DNA of 64,000 nucleotides from Kineosphaera limosa NBRC 100340. GTDB taxonomy: Bacteria > Actinomycetota > Actinomycetes > Actinomycetales > Dermatophilaceae. This document shows positions 10,050-21,414 of this stretch, piece by piece. Position 1 is the stretch's first letter, and each line of letters starts with the position of its first letter. Both the position numbers and the translations under genes were made by a program. The stretch lies in the NCBI RefSeq assembly GCF_000298215.1, contig NZ_BAHD01000025.1, positions 19,265 to 83,264 on the forward strand, written 5' to 3'. The notes under the pieces were generated by a model that was not told the origin of the DNA, did no database searches, and saw nothing but the letters and a program-made list of their open reading frames with translations.

Positions 10050-11344
10050 ACAGCGCCGAACCAGAGCAGGTCGAGCCGCCGCAGACCCCAGCGCAGAAGG
10101 AGTCCGCGGGGGAGCAGGAGGGGGAGGAGCGCGGCGACCCCACCGCCCTCCAGCGGGCCGTCCTCGTGGCGGTGGCCATCGGCTACGGCGCGCTGGCCGG
10201 CGGTGTCGCGGCGCTGACGTTGCGGCTCATGGGCCTGGTCGGCGACATCGTGTGGTCGGTCAGTGATGCGCGCTGGTACATCCCGGTCGTCATCGTCGCC
10301 GGTGGGGTGCTCATCGCCGCGTTGCGCTGCGTCTCCAGCGACGTGGCCGACCTCGATATCGACGGCCAGCTGGATCAGGCCCACGACCCCGTGGCGATCG
10401 AGCGACGCTCGACGCTGTTCCTCGCGCTGTCGGCCATCGTGGCGGTGGCCTTCGGCGGCGCGATCGGCCCGGAGGCCGGACTGCTGGCCGTCATCGCCGA
10501 ACTGTCCTGCCTCGTCGCGATCCGCCTCGGGCGGACTCGGGCGCAGCAGCGCGCCCTCGGTGATGCCGGGGCCGCCGCCGCCCTCGCGGGCCTGTACGGA
10601 TCGCCTCCGGGAGCCGTTGCCTACGGCGACGACGACCTGAGCCCGCCGAAGATCCTCACGCTGCTGGCCGCCGTCGCCGGCTTCGGCGGCTTCCTGCTCG
10701 TGGCCTCGCTGATCTTCGCCGAGGGCCTGCATGGCCTGGCGCTACCCGAGCACACTCCGGCCGGTAACGGCGTCGACCTGGTGGCGGCCCTGCTGCCGGC
10801 GTTGTGCGGCGCGGCCGTTGGGCTGGGCTACGCCTGGGTGCGGCCGACGGTCGCCGCCGTCCTGGCCAAGGCTCCCGGCCCGACCGCGCGGATCATGATC
10901 GGGACGGTGGTGTTCGCGGCGCTGGCGACTGCGGTGCCGCTGGCGCGCTTCTCCGGGCACGACGACATCGGCACGCTGGTGGAGTTCGCCGGATCAGGCG
11001 ACTGGCTCACGCTGCTGGGATTGGCGCTCGTCAAGGTCGTGGCGCTCGCCCTGTGCCTGGCCGCCGGCTGGAAGGGCGGCGAGTTCTTTCCGCTCATCTT
11101 CATCGGGGGAGCGGTCGGTGCCGCCCTCGCGACCCTCCTGCCTGGCCTGGATCTGACCGTCGCGATGGTGGCGGCGATGTCCGCCGCGCTGACCGTGGCG
11201 ATGCGCAAGCCCATCGCCGTCCTGCTCCTGCTCACCCTCATGACGGGGGTCTCGAGCCTGGCCGCGGTGTTCGTCGGCGTCGCCATCGGCCACCTGGTCA
11301 GCGCGCGCCTGCCCACGACCGCCACCGCCCACGGCGGCCACTGA
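10046..11344 (+). CDS. ClC-family chloride channel/transporter (YfeO-like)
   Basis: 432-residue polytopic protein of the voltage-gated chloride channel superfamily. An acidic ~35-residue N-terminus precedes about ten hydrophobic helices. The anion-path motif reads GGAIGPEAG (137-145) rather than the canonical GREGP, which places it with the YfeO-like branch; Glu143 is the nearest candidate for a gating residue. A later GGEFFPLIFIGGAVGAAL matches the second ClC signature. The start overlaps the K+ channel stop by 4 bp. Whether it is a channel or an H+/Cl- exchanger cannot be told. Confidence 0.85.
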   Translation: MNSAEPEQVEPPQTPAQKESAGEQEGEERGDPTALQRAVLVAVAIGYGALAGGVAALTLRLMGLVGDIVWSVSDARWYIPVVIVAGGVLIAALRCVSSDVADLDIDGQLDQAHDPVAIERRSTLFLALSAIVAVAFGGAIGPEAGLLAVIAELSCLVAIRLGRTRAQQRALGDAGAAAALAGLYGSPPGAVAYGDDDLSPPKILTLLAAVAGFGGFLLVASLIFAEGLHGLALPEHTPAGNGVDLVAALLPALCGAAVGLGYAWVRPTVAAVLAKAPGPTARIMIGTVVFAALATAVPLARFSGHDDIGTLVEFAGSGDWLTLLGLALVKVVALALCLAAGWKGGEFFPLIFIGGAVGAALATLLPGLDLTVAMVAAMSAALTVAMRKPIAVLLLLTLMTGVSSLAAVFVGVAIGHLVSARLPTTATAHGGH

Positions 11345-11373
11345 GCGCGCCCAGCGGCACGGCAGGGCCGCCG

Positions 11374-11508
11374 CGACCGGGCAACCGCTGGGCCGACTGG
11401 GCAACCCCTAAGCCGACTGGGCAACCGCTGACCCCACTGGGCTATTGCTCGAGTCGTTGTCCAGAGGGACCAGCGATTGTCCAGTGGGCCGAGCGATTGT
11501 CCAGTGTG
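11374..11508. repeat. Mirrored ~20-bp repeat array between convergent genes
   Basis: Four direct copies of CGACTGGGCAACCGCTG or variants start near 11374, 11394, 11413 and 11434. Three inverted copies of the form CAGCGATTGTCCAGTGG follow (near 11450-11508). The design matches 6957-7117 but the unit sequence differs. It occupies most of the 209-bp convergent spacer and may serve as a bidirectional terminator. Confidence 0.85.
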
Positions 11509-11553
11509 GCCGTGTGGGGCCGTCCGGGGTAGCACGCGCCTACCGGAGGCGAG

Positions 11554-12351
11554 TCACACGTCGAAGTCGACGGACTTCACGGCCGGCCGCTTGGCGCTGC
11601 GCCCGTCGCCGCTGCTGCGCCCGGTCAGGTGCCGGCGCACCCACGGTGCGAGATGCTCGCTGGCCCACTCGCGGTTGGCCGCCAGCGTCCCCAACCGAGT
11701 CAGCTTCGGGGCGGGCTCCAGCACGTGGTCGGACTGGGGTACGTCGAGGCCGAGGGTCCAGGCCGCCTGGTCGGCGACGCGGCGGTGACCGGCCGTGGAG
11801 AAGTGGATGCGGTCCGGCGCCCACATCCGCATGTCCTGCAGCTCGCGGGCGGTCCACAGATCGACCACCGGACAGTCGTGGCGCTGCGCGATGCCCCAGA
11901 CGTGCGCGGTGAGCTCGGCCATCCGCGGGTTGACCCGATTGACCAGGGGAGCGAAACCGATGTCGGGCGCCGAGACCATGAGCACGTCCGCGCCGGTCTC
12001 GCGCAGCCGCACCACGGCCTCCTCAAGGCCCTTGGCGACTTCGGCGATGCTGACCCGCGGGCGCAGCAGATCGTTGCCGCCTGCCGAGATGCTCACCAGG
12101 TCCGGCGTCAGCTCCAGTGCCGCCTCCAGCTGCGGGCCCGCGATGTCGGCCAGCAACCGCCCCCGCACGGCGAGGTTGGCGTAGCCGAAGTCGAGACCGA
12201 GCGCGGCGTTGCGGCGCGCCAGCCGGGCGGCCAACCGGTCGGCCCAGCCGACATAAAGCTCCGGGTCGTCGACCGAGGGGTCCATCAACCCTTCGGTGAA
12301 CGAATCCCCGATCGCGACGTACCGCTCCCACGTGCGCTCCAGCGGCGCCAT
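11554..12351 (-). CDS. SGNH/GDSL-family hydrolase
   Basis: 265-residue cytosolic esterase/lipase-type hydrolase. All four blocks are visible: GDSFTEG (15-21, nucleophile Ser17), the glycine in NLAVRGR, GGND (91-94) and the DRIH pair (Asp180, His183). There is no signal peptide. The ATG at 12351 has AGGGGAG 7 nt upstream; an open frame extends 21 codons further but lacks this ribosome site. The substrate is unknown. It is read in the same direction as the small gene at 12475 and the glucan operon, and converges on the ClC gene. Confidence 0.88.
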   Translation of the reverse strand: MAPLERTWERYVAIGDSFTEGLMDPSVDDPELYVGWADRLAARLARRNAALGLDFGYANLAVRGRLLADIAGPQLEAALELTPDLVSISAGGNDLLRPRVSIAEVAKGLEEAVVRLRETGADVLMVSAPDIGFAPLVNRVNPRMAELTAHVWGIAQRHDCPVVDLWTARELQDMRMWAPDRIHFSTAGHRRVADQAAWTLGLDVPQSDHVLEPAPKLTRLGTLAANREWASEHLAPWVRRHLTGRSSGDGRSAKRPAVKSVDFDV

Positions 12352-12474
12352 GCTCGAACTCCCCTGATGTCGAACGCTGCTCCCGCCGCCCAGATTACCC
12401 GGCGGTAACCTCACCCGCCGAATCGAGCGGCCGCCGCCAGCCCGACGAGCCCGAACAGGGCAGGCCGCGCAGTG

Positions 12475-12885
12475 TCAGCCCCGCCGGCGCCGGCTACCGC
12501 GGTACCGGGCGCCGGACCGCGGAGCATGGGCGGCGCCATCCGTGAATCCCGACTCGGGGGCGGGCGGCGGCCGGTCCTCAAGCTCCCCCAAGCGCATCGA
12601 ATACTCACCGGGCCGCAGCGTGGCGATGGTCTCGGCAACGTGCACACAAAGCAGGCCGGCGAGCGCAACCTCGGGATCCTTATCCGGCCACCACCGCGAA
12701 AGGACCTCGGCTTGCTCGGCGAGCATCGCTTCGAGAGCCTCGCGTCGCGCCGTGATGGCAAGCCCGTCGGGCAGGCCCTGAGCATCGGGCGGAAGCTGCG
12801 CGCTCAGTCGATCGCGCCCCAGATCGATGGCCAACCCCGGGTACTCACGCGCCAAACCCTCGGCCAGGGCCGTCATCACGTCCAT
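12475..12885 (-). CDS. Hypothetical protein (136 aa)
   Basis: I do not recognise this gene. The 136-residue product begins MDVMTALAEGLAREYPGLAI, is acidic and helical in its first ~105 residues, and ends in a basic Arg-rich tail (RSGARYRGSRRRRG). The start at ATG 12885 is set by AGGGG about 7 nt upstream. Third-position GC content supports coding. It lies between the GlgB terminator hairpin and the SGNH hydrolase, all on the minus strand. A perfect inverted repeat (12905-12936) lies immediately upstream and may regulate it. Confidence 0.6.
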   Translation of the reverse strand: MDVMTALAEGLAREYPGLAIDLGRDRLSAQLPPDAQGLPDGLAITARREALEAMLAEQAEVLSRWWPDKDPEVALAGLLCVHVAETIATLRPGEYSMRLGELEDRPPPAPESGFTDGAAHAPRSGARYRGSRRRRG

Positions 12886-12904
12886 GCCATCACCCCTGAA
12901 ATTG

Positions 12905-12936
12905 CCCTCACGAGGAGACGGACCGGGCCGTGAGGG
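12905..12936. promoter_or_regulatory. Perfect 8-bp inverted repeat upstream of a small gene
   Basis: CCCTCACG (12905-12912) and CGTGAGGG (12929-12936) flank a 16-bp spacer, 20 bp upstream of the start at 12885. It could be an operator or a weak terminator arm. Confidence 0.35.
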
Positions 12937-12951
12937 AAAGCCCGAACGGCG

Positions 12952-12989
12952 CGGGGGTCGAGCGCAGACGTTCCTGCGCTCGACCCCCG
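12952..12989 (-). terminator. Terminator of the glgE-treS-mak-glgB operon
   Basis: A perfect 16-bp stem (12952-12967 with 12974-12989) and 6-nt loop lie 28 bp beyond the glgB stop. There is no T-tract. Confidence 0.8.
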
Positions 12990-13016
12990 GTCGATCAGCG
13001 TCGATAGGCGTTCGGC

Positions 13017-16000
13017 TCAGCCCGGTTCGCCGGGCTCGGTGTCGGCGTCGATGCGGGCCTGGCTGCCGGTGCTGGCGTGGCCACCGGAGGTGCCGACGCG
13101 CGGGTTGGCCAGGTCGGCGGGGTCGATGCCCGAGGCCTTCGGCTGGTCTTCGGCCACCGGCGACTGCGAGAGCTCCGGCCGCGACTGGCCCGGCGTCTGA
13201 GCCCGCAGCGAACCCGTCGGGGCGTCGTCGGCGATGCTCGGGCCGGCCTCGGCGGCCTTGAACTCCGCCTCGTCGACCTCGCCGCTGACCGGCTCGAACC
13301 AGACGGCGCCGAGCTTGGGCAGGGTCACCAGGGCCGAGTACGGCTGGCCGTGCCAGGGCACCTCTTCGGCGACGATCTGGCCGAGGTTGCCGACCCCCGA
13401 GCCGCCGTAGTCGACGGAGTCGGTGTTCAGCACTTCCTTCCACGGCCCGGCCTTGGGCAGCCCCACGCGGTAGTGGTGGTGCTCGGCGCCGGAGAAGTTG
13501 GCGATGACGGCCATGGTGGGCCGCTCCCCGTTCTCGTCGGCGTGCCCGAACCGCAGGTAGGAGTAGGTGTTGCCGCTGGCGTCGTTGGCGTCGATCCAGG
13601 TGAAGCCCGACCAGTCGTTGTCCAGCTCCCACAGCGCCGGGTGCGAGACGTACAGGTGGTTGAGGTCCTTGACGAGCTTGTGCATGCGCCAGTGCGGCTC
13701 GTGGTCCAGCAGCCACCAGTCGAGGCTGCGGGCGTCGGCCCACTCGGCCTCCTGGGCGAACTCCTGCCCCATGAACAGCAGCTGCTTGCCCGGGTGGCTC
13801 CACATGAACGCGTAGTACACGCGCATGCCGGCCAGCTGCTCCCAGCGGTCACCCGGCATCTTGCGCAGCATCGACCCCTTGCCGTACACGACCTCGTCGT
13901 GGCTGATCGGCAGGCAGAAGTTCTCGCTGTAGGCGTACACCATCGAGAACGTCATCTCGTGGTGGTGGTACTGCCGGTAGATAGGGGAGAGCGAGGCGTA
14001 CCCGAGCGTGTCGTGCATCCAGCCCATGTTCCACTTCAGGCCGAACCCGAGGCCGCCCATGTACGTCGGCTTCGTGATGCCGGGCCAGCTCGTGGACTCC
14101 TCGGCGATCGTCACCGCGCCGGGGTAACGGCGGTAGACCGTCGCGTTCATCTCCTGCAGCAGTTGCACGGCCTCGAGGTGCTCGCGGCCGCCGTACTGGT
14201 TGGGCAGCCACTCGCCGTCGTTGCGGGAGTAGTCGAGGTACAGCATCGAGGCGACCGCGTCGACGCGCAGCCCGTCGATGTGGAACTCCTCGATCCAGAA
14301 GGAGGCGTTGGCCACCAGGAAGTTGCGCACCTGCGGACGACCGAAGTCGAACACGTGGGTGCCCCAGTCGGGCTGGTCGCCGCGGCGCGGGTCGGAGTGT
14401 TCGTACAGCGCCTGACCGTCGAACCGGGCCAGCGCGAACGCGTCCTTCGGGAAGTGCGCCGGCACCCAGTCGAGGATGACGCCGATGCCCGCCTGGTGCA
14501 GCTTGTCGACGAGGTAACGGAACTCGTCCGGAGAACCGAACCGCGAGGTGGGCGCGTAATAGCCGGTCACCTGGTAGCCCCACGACGGGCCGTAGGGGTG
14601 CTCGGCCACCGGCAGGAACTCGACGTGCGTGAACCCGAGGTCCTTGACGTAGTTGACGAGGTGCTCGGCCAGGTCGACGTAGCTGCTGCCCTGACGCCAC
14701 GAGCCGAGGTGGCATTCGTAGACGCTCATCGGGCCGTTGTGCGGCTCGATGTTGCCCGCACGCTGCTGCATCCACTCCGAGTCGCCCCACTCGTAGTGCG
14801 ACTCGTCGACGACGGAGGCGGTGGCGGGCGGGCATTCGGTGTGTCGGGCCAGCGGGTCGGCCTTGCCGCGCCAGAAGCCGTCGGCGCCGAGAATCTCGTA
14901 CTTGTACGGGGTGTTCTCACCGACGCCGGGCACGAACAACTCCCACACGCCGGTCGAGCCGAGCGCGCGCATCGGGTGCATCTGCCCGTCCCAGCGGTTG
15001 AAGTCGCCCACCACCCGGATCGCGCGGGCGTTGGGTGCCCACACGGCGAACGACGCGCCGTGCACCTCGCCCATCTGGCCCGGGTAGGTGCGCACGTGCG
15101 ACCCGAGCACCTTCCACAGTTCCTCGTGGCGACCCTCACCGATGAGGTAGAGGTCCATCTCGCCGAGGGTGGGCAGGAAGCGGTACGGGTCGTCCTGCAC
15201 GTGCTCGTAGTCGTCGCCGTAGGTGACGTGCAGCCGGTAGTCGGAGACCTCGATGTCGTCGAGCTGACGCACCCAGATGCCCTCGTAGTCGTGGTCCATC
15301 ACGTGCAGCGAGCCGTCGGGCAGTTCGATCTGCACGGTCTGGGCCAGCGGGCGGAACGCCCGGATCGTCACGCCACCCTCGAACGGGTGGGCGCCAAGAA
15401 TGCTGTGCGGATCGCCGTGGCCGCCGCGCACGAGCAGGTCCAGCTCATGGGGGTCGACCGGCAGCGGCGCCGAGTGATACTCCGCAGGCGTGGTGTCGAC
15501 TGCCGCCGGCTCTCCCGCTGCCTTCTTCTTCTGGGCCATGGTCTCGGGGCTCCTGTCCTTCGGGTGGGCCGGCTGCCCGACCGAACGGTCGGGCTCATCG
15601 GAATCGGGCGTGGTGGGGGCAAGCAGAGACGTGGCGGGGCCGGCACACAGGCTCTCGATGGCCCCCAGGGGGATCGAGATCCACGCGGGCCGGTTGCGGG
15701 CCTCGTAGACGACCTCGTAGAGCGCCTTGTCGAGCAGCAGCGCCTCCAGCAACGTCGCGGTATCGGGGTCGGTGCGCAGGTCGGCGCCCGGCCACGCACT
15801 CGCGTAGCCCTGGACGAAGGCGGCGGCGCTCGCCTGCGCCCACTGCCGGGGCGTGCCGGAGTCAGTGGGGTCGCCCTCGCCCGGCTGTACCGGAGCGGGA
15901 ATGGCAGCGCTGTCGAAGAAGCCGCTCTCCCGCTCGATCGATCCGGCCGCATAGTCGAACGAGCGCAGCATGCCCGCGACGTCGCGCAGCGCGAGGTCGG

Positions 16001-17132
16001 GGGCGCTGCGCTCGGTCAGCGAACGCAGCGGCTCGCCCTCGAAGTCCAGCAGCACCCAGCCGGTCTCGCCGCGACCGGGCACCTGCAGCACCTGGCCGAG
16101 GTGGTAATCGCCGTGCACCCGCTGCAATGCGGGCCACGACGCGGCGGCGGCCCGGTCGAAGATCGCCTCGATGTGGTCGGCGTGCTCCTGCAACGCCGGG
16201 GCCTCGCTGACCGCCGAGACGAGCCGCGAGCGCCAGCCCGCGACGAGCGCGGCACGGCGGTCCTCGTCGGCCTCCTGCGTGGGCAGCACCTGCGCCAGCG
16301 TTTCGTGCACCCCAGCGGTGGCGACGCCGAGATCGAAGGCCGGCCCGGTGAAGTCCTCTCCGGCGCGGGCCGCTTCGCGCGCCACCCGCCACGCGTCGCG
16401 GGTGCCGGGCAGAAACTCCTGCGCGAACGCCAGGTGGCCCACGCAGCGTTCGTCGCCACCGGCCGGATCGGCCCAGTCGCCGGTGACATGCCCCAGGGGG
16501 AGCGGCACGAGCGGGGAGCCTTGCGCGGCCAACGCCGACTGCAGCACGACATCCGGATTCTGACCCGGGTGCAGCATCCGGAAGACCTTGACGACCACGG
16601 GGCTGGACTTGCCCGCAGCGTCGGTGGCCTCGTAGATGATCGAGGTGTTCGACTGCTCCCCGGAGAGCACCTTGGCCGAGACGAACGTGACGTCTTCGGC
16701 CCCGGGGTGCGGCGAGCCGGTGACGGCCGGGTCGACCGTGTGACTCTGCGTGGCGTGCTGGGCCTGCACCTGGCCGCGGGCCAGCTCCAGCAGGGCCCGC
16801 GCATACACGGGATCGTGTGCGCCGTCGTAGATGTAGCGAGTGCCCAGCACCCCGTGTTCCATCGTGCCGAGGAAGGCCGCGTCGGCGCCGCCCAGGGGCG
16901 CCCCCCGGTAGGTCAGCGGCACCTGGTAGACCACCGGCTGGGAGCCCGATTCGTCGGCGACGATGAGCGTCTCGACGCCCACCTGCCCGTCGGGATCGTC
17001 GAGCCGGTAGCCACCGAGGCGACGCAGCACCGGCGTGCGGCCCTTGGCCGCGAACCAGCGCTGCGAGCCCATCCAATCGGCCAGCAGCTCGAGCTTGGTC
17101 GGCGTGAGCGTCGTCTGATAGATCTCAGCCAT
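13017..17132 (-). CDS. Maltokinase-GlgB branching enzyme fusion
   Basis: One uninterrupted 1371-codon frame encodes two GlgE-pathway enzymes. Residues 1-~500 are maltokinase (Mak/Pep2): N-cap QRWFAAKGR, kinase motifs HGD (340-342) and LLDFEGEP; the reaction is maltose + ATP to maltose-1-phosphate. Residues 532-1371 are the 1,4-alpha-glucan branching enzyme: a CBM48 part ([11 protein letters not shown]), a GH13 barrel with nucleophile Asp958 in GLRVDAV, then EEST and SHDE, and an ~85-residue disordered tail. The linker ([20 protein letters not shown]) has no stop. An internal ATG at 15539 with AGGAG 10 nt upstream could also yield GlgB alone. The start overlaps the treS stop by 8 bp. These enzymes are separate in most actinobacteria I know. 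Confidence 0.85.
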   Translation of the reverse strand: MAEIYQTTLTPTKLELLADWMGSQRWFAAKGRTPVLRRLGGYRLDDPDGQVGVETLIVADESGSQPVVYQVPLTYRGAPLGGADAAFLGTMEHGVLGTRYIYDGAHDPVYARALLELARGQVQAQHATQSHTVDPAVTGSPHPGAEDVTFVSAKVLSGEQSNTSIIYEATDAAGKSSPVVVKVFRMLHPGQNPDVVLQSALAAQGSPLVPLPLGHVTGDWADPAGGDERCVGHLAFAQEFLPGTRDAWRVAREAARAGEDFTGPAFDLGVATAGVHETLAQVLPTQEADEDRRAALVAGWRSRLVSAVSEAPALQEHADHIEAIFDRAAAASWPALQRVHGDYHLGQVLQVPGRGETGWVLLDFEGEPLRSLTERSAPDLALRDVAGMLRSFDYAAGSIERESGFFDSAAIPAPVQPGEGDPTDSGTPRQWAQASAAAFVQGYASAWPGADLRTDPDTATLLEALLLDKALYEVVYEARNRPAWISIPLGAIESLCAGPATSLLAPTTPDSDEPDRSVGQPAHPKDRSPETMAQKKKAAGEPAAVDTTPAEYHSAPLPVDPHELDLLVRGGHGDPHSILGAHPFEGGVTIRAFRPLAQTVQIELPDGSLHVMDHDYEGIWVRQLDDIEVSDYRLHVTYGDDYEHVQDDPYRFLPTLGEMDLYLIGEGRHEELWKVLGSHVRTYPGQMGEVHGASFAVWAPNARAIRVVGDFNRWDGQMHPMRALGSTGVWELFVPGVGENTPYKYEILGADGFWRGKADPLARHTECPPATASVVDESHYEWGDSEWMQQRAGNIEPHNGPMSVYECHLGSWRQGSSYVDLAEHLVNYVKDLGFTHVEFLPVAEHPYGPSWGYQVTGYYAPTSRFGSPDEFRYLVDKLHQAGIGVILDWVPAHFPKDAFALARFDGQALYEHSDPRRGDQPDWGTHVFDFGRPQVRNFLVANASFWIEEFHIDGLRVDAVASMLYLDYSRNDGEWLPNQYGGREHLEAVQLLQEMNATVYRRYPGAVTIAEESTSWPGITKPTYMGGLGFGLKWNMGWMHDTLGYASLSPIYRQYHHHEMTFSMVYAYSENFCLPISHDEVVYGKGSMLRKMPGDRWEQLAGMRVYYAFMWSHPGKQLLFMGQEFAQEAEWADARSLDWWLLDHEPHWRMHKLVKDLNHLYVSHPALWELDNDWSGFTWIDANDASGNTYSYLRFGHADENGERPTMAVIANFSGAEHHHYRVGLPKAGPWKEVLNTDSVDYGGSGVGNLGQIVAEEVPWHGQPYSALVTLPKLGAVWFEPVSGEVDEAEFKAAEAGPSIADDAPTGSLRAQTPGQSRPELSQSPVAEDQPKASGIDPADLANPRVGTSGGHASTGSQARIDADTEPGEPG
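15539..15593 (-). other. Internal GlgB start signal and linker palindrome inside the fusion gene
   Basis: On the minus strand, AGGAG (15554-15550) precedes ATG 15539 by 10 nt, a usable internal start for an 840-residue GlgB. Just upstream, CCCGACCG-AA-CGGTCGGG (15576-15593) is a perfect palindrome, which looks like a leftover intergenic element now translated as linker. Confidence 0.45.
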
Positions 17133-19107
17133 CCTCCGCCTCCTTGGTGCTCGTCGCCTTCTTCGTCGCCGTCTTCGAGGCGGTCTTGGCCGCAGCCTTG
17201 GTGGCGGTCTTCTTCGCGGTGGACTTCTTGGCGGCCGTCGTGGGTGCCGCCTCGGCCGCGGCCGTCGCTGCCGCCTCCGGTTCAGGTGCGGGCCTGGCGG
17301 CAGCCTCAGGTGCGGGCTCGGCGGGGGGCGTTGTCGGCTCAGGTGTGGCAACCGGCTCGGCGGCGGCCGGCTCCGGGGCGTCGGCCTCGGGTTCGGCCTG
17401 CGGCACCGGCTCGATCCGCAACCAGTAGAAGTCGCGCGACCCCAAGGTGAGCGTCAGGGTGCCGTCGGGGCCCACGGCGGGGAACCGGGAGCCGCCGAAG
17501 ACGTCCCGCAGGCGGGCCCCGGCGAACCGCTCGGGCAGCGTCATGGTGCCCGACTGCGAACGGGAGGACAGGTTGTTGACGCACAACACCGTCTCCGCAC
17601 CGTCCTCGCCCAACGGGGAGTCCGCCGCGCTCAGATCGCGCACGAACGTCATCAACGTCTCGTTGTCGCAGGGCAGCATCTCGAAAGTGCCGAGCCCGAA
17701 GACCGGATGCCGGGCGCGCACCTGCAGCATCGCCCGCACCCAGTGCAGCAACGAGGAGCCGTGCGCCATCTGCGCCTCGACGTTGACGTTGTTGTGGTGA
17801 TAGACGAGCGACTGGATGACCGGCAGATACAACTTGCCGGGGTCGGCGCTGGAGAAGCCGGCATTGCGGTCGGGGGTCCATTGCATCGGCGTGCGCACCG
17901 CATCCCGGTCGGGCAACCAAATGTTGTCGCCCATGCCGATTTCGTCGCCGTAGTACAGGCACGGGCTACCCGGCAGCGAGAGCACCAGCGCGTGGATCTG
18001 CTCGATCTCGGCGCGGGAGTTGTCCAGCAGCGTCGAGAGCCGCCGCCGAATGCCGACGTTCGCGCGCATGCGCGGGTCGGGGGCGTACCAGCCGTACATC
18101 GCCGAGCGTTCCTCCGGCGTCACCATTTCGAGCGTCAACTCGTCGTGATTTCGCAAGAAGGTGCCCCACTGGGTGCCGCGCGGGATCGGCGGCGTCTCTT
18201 CCAGCGCCTTTCGGATCGGGGTGGCCTTCTCGTCGCGTAGCGCCGAGTACAGGCGCGGCATGACGGGAAAGTGGAAGCACATCTGACACTCGGGCGCCTC
18301 TTCGGTGCCGAAGTAGTCGACGACCTCGTGCGGCATCTGGTTGGCCTCGGCCAGCAGGATGCGGCCCGGGTATTCCTCATCGACCATCGCGCGCAGCCTG
18401 GCGAGAAACTCGTGGGTCTTGGGGTGGTTCTCCCCGTTGTGGCCCTCTTCCTCGAACAGATACGGCACGGCGTCGAGGCGGAAGCCGTCGATGCCCAAAT
18501 CCATCCAGAACCGCACGACGTCGAAGATCGCCTCCGCCACGGCGGGATTCTCGAAGTTCAGGTCGGGCTGGTGGGAGAAGAAGCGGTGCCAGAAGAATTG
18601 CCGGCGCACGGGGTCGAAGGTCCAGTTCGACACCTCGGTGTCGACGAAGATGATGCGGGCCTCGCCGTACTTGGTGTCGTCGTCGCTCCAGACGTAGAAG
18701 TCGCCGTAGGGGCCCTCGGGGTCCGAGCGGCTCGCCTGGAACCACGGATGCTGGTCACTGGTGTGGTTCATCACCAGGTCGGTGACGATGCGGATGCCGC
18801 GGGCGTGCGCCTGGCTGACCAGCTCGGTGAAGTCGACGAGCGTGCCGAACTCCGGCAGCACCGCCGTGTAGTCAGCGATGTCGTAGCCGCCGTCGCGTAG
18901 CGGCGAGGCGTAGAACGGCGGGATCCACAGCGCGTCGACGCCCAGCCACTGCAAGTAGTCGAGGCGACCGATGAGACCGTTGAAGTCGCCCGAACCCGAG
19001 CCCTTGGAGTCCGCGAAGGCCCGCACCAGCACCTCGTAGAAGACCGCGGTCTTGAACCAGTTGGGGTCGTACTTCAGGCCGGGCTGGGACAGGTTGAGGC
19101 CCTGCAC
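17125..19107 (-). CDS. treS: Trehalose synthase (maltose alpha-D-glucosyltransferase)
   Basis: GH13 enzyme that isomerises trehalose and maltose, feeding maltose to the maltokinase encoded next. Catalytic residues are Asp212 (GFRLDAV), Glu254 (LLAEANQ) and Asp322 (RNHDE). The core ends near residue 565. The remaining ~95 residues are unusual: a Pro/Ala/Glu-rich stretch, then a Lys/Ala/Thr-rich, histone-H1-like tail ([20 protein letters not shown]). The GTG start at 19107 directly abuts the glgE stop (TAAGTG), with GAGGAGG 6 nt upstream inside glgE. The start of the fusion gene overlaps the treS stop by 8 bp. Confidence 0.95.
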   Translation of the reverse strand: MQGLNLSQPGLKYDPNWFKTAVFYEVLVRAFADSKGSGSGDFNGLIGRLDYLQWLGVDALWIPPFYASPLRDGGYDIADYTAVLPEFGTLVDFTELVSQAHARGIRIVTDLVMNHTSDQHPWFQASRSDPEGPYGDFYVWSDDDTKYGEARIIFVDTEVSNWTFDPVRRQFFWHRFFSHQPDLNFENPAVAEAIFDVVRFWMDLGIDGFRLDAVPYLFEEEGHNGENHPKTHEFLARLRAMVDEEYPGRILLAEANQMPHEVVDYFGTEEAPECQMCFHFPVMPRLYSALRDEKATPIRKALEETPPIPRGTQWGTFLRNHDELTLEMVTPEERSAMYGWYAPDPRMRANVGIRRRLSTLLDNSRAEIEQIHALVLSLPGSPCLYYGDEIGMGDNIWLPDRDAVRTPMQWTPDRNAGFSSADPGKLYLPVIQSLVYHHNNVNVEAQMAHGSSLLHWVRAMLQVRARHPVFGLGTFEMLPCDNETLMTFVRDLSAADSPLGEDGAETVLCVNNLSSRSQSGTMTLPERFAGARLRDVFGGSRFPAVGPDGTLTLTLGSRDFYWLRIEPVPQAEPEADAPEPAAAEPVATPEPTTPPAEPAPEAAARPAPEPEAAATAAAEAAPTTAAKKSTAKKTATKAAAKTASKTATKKATSTKEAEDG

Positions 19108-21192
<2,085 letters not shown>

Positions 21193-21200
21193 GACACCCG

Positions 21201-21206
21201 AACCTA
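21201..21206 (-). promoter_or_regulatory. -10 box for a leaderless glgE operon transcript
   Basis: TAGGTT (minus strand) lies 8 nt before GTG 21192, with no ribosome site between. No clear -35 is visible. Confidence 0.4.
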
Positions 21207-21402
21207 TCGGGTCGACAGGCCTCATGGCAGCCGGAGGCATCGCGGACGCCTCCAGCTGCGGCGCGGTGGCGGCCCGGTGGCGGCCGTGGGGCGCGCCGCC
21301 CCAGCGACCACTGCGCCACCGGACGCCTGACCAGATCAACGGACGTATACAACGGGGGCTCCCGAGCAGCCTTGCAAGGACCGCAAACTGCGCCCCCAAA
21401 TC

Positions 21403-21408
21403 TAGACT
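21403..21408 (+). promoter_or_regulatory. -10 box for a leaderless glgP transcript
   Basis: TAGACT lies 6 nt before GTG 21415 and no Shine-Dalgarno is present. It shares the 222-bp divergent spacer with the glgE promoter. Confidence 0.5.
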
Positions 21409-21414
21409 TACGAC

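Noticed and set aside
13077..17450. 1457-codon plus-strand open frame opposite the glucan operon
   Set aside because: It is an antisense shadow of mak-glgB and treS created by high GC; the minus strand has clear enzyme domains and ribosome sites.
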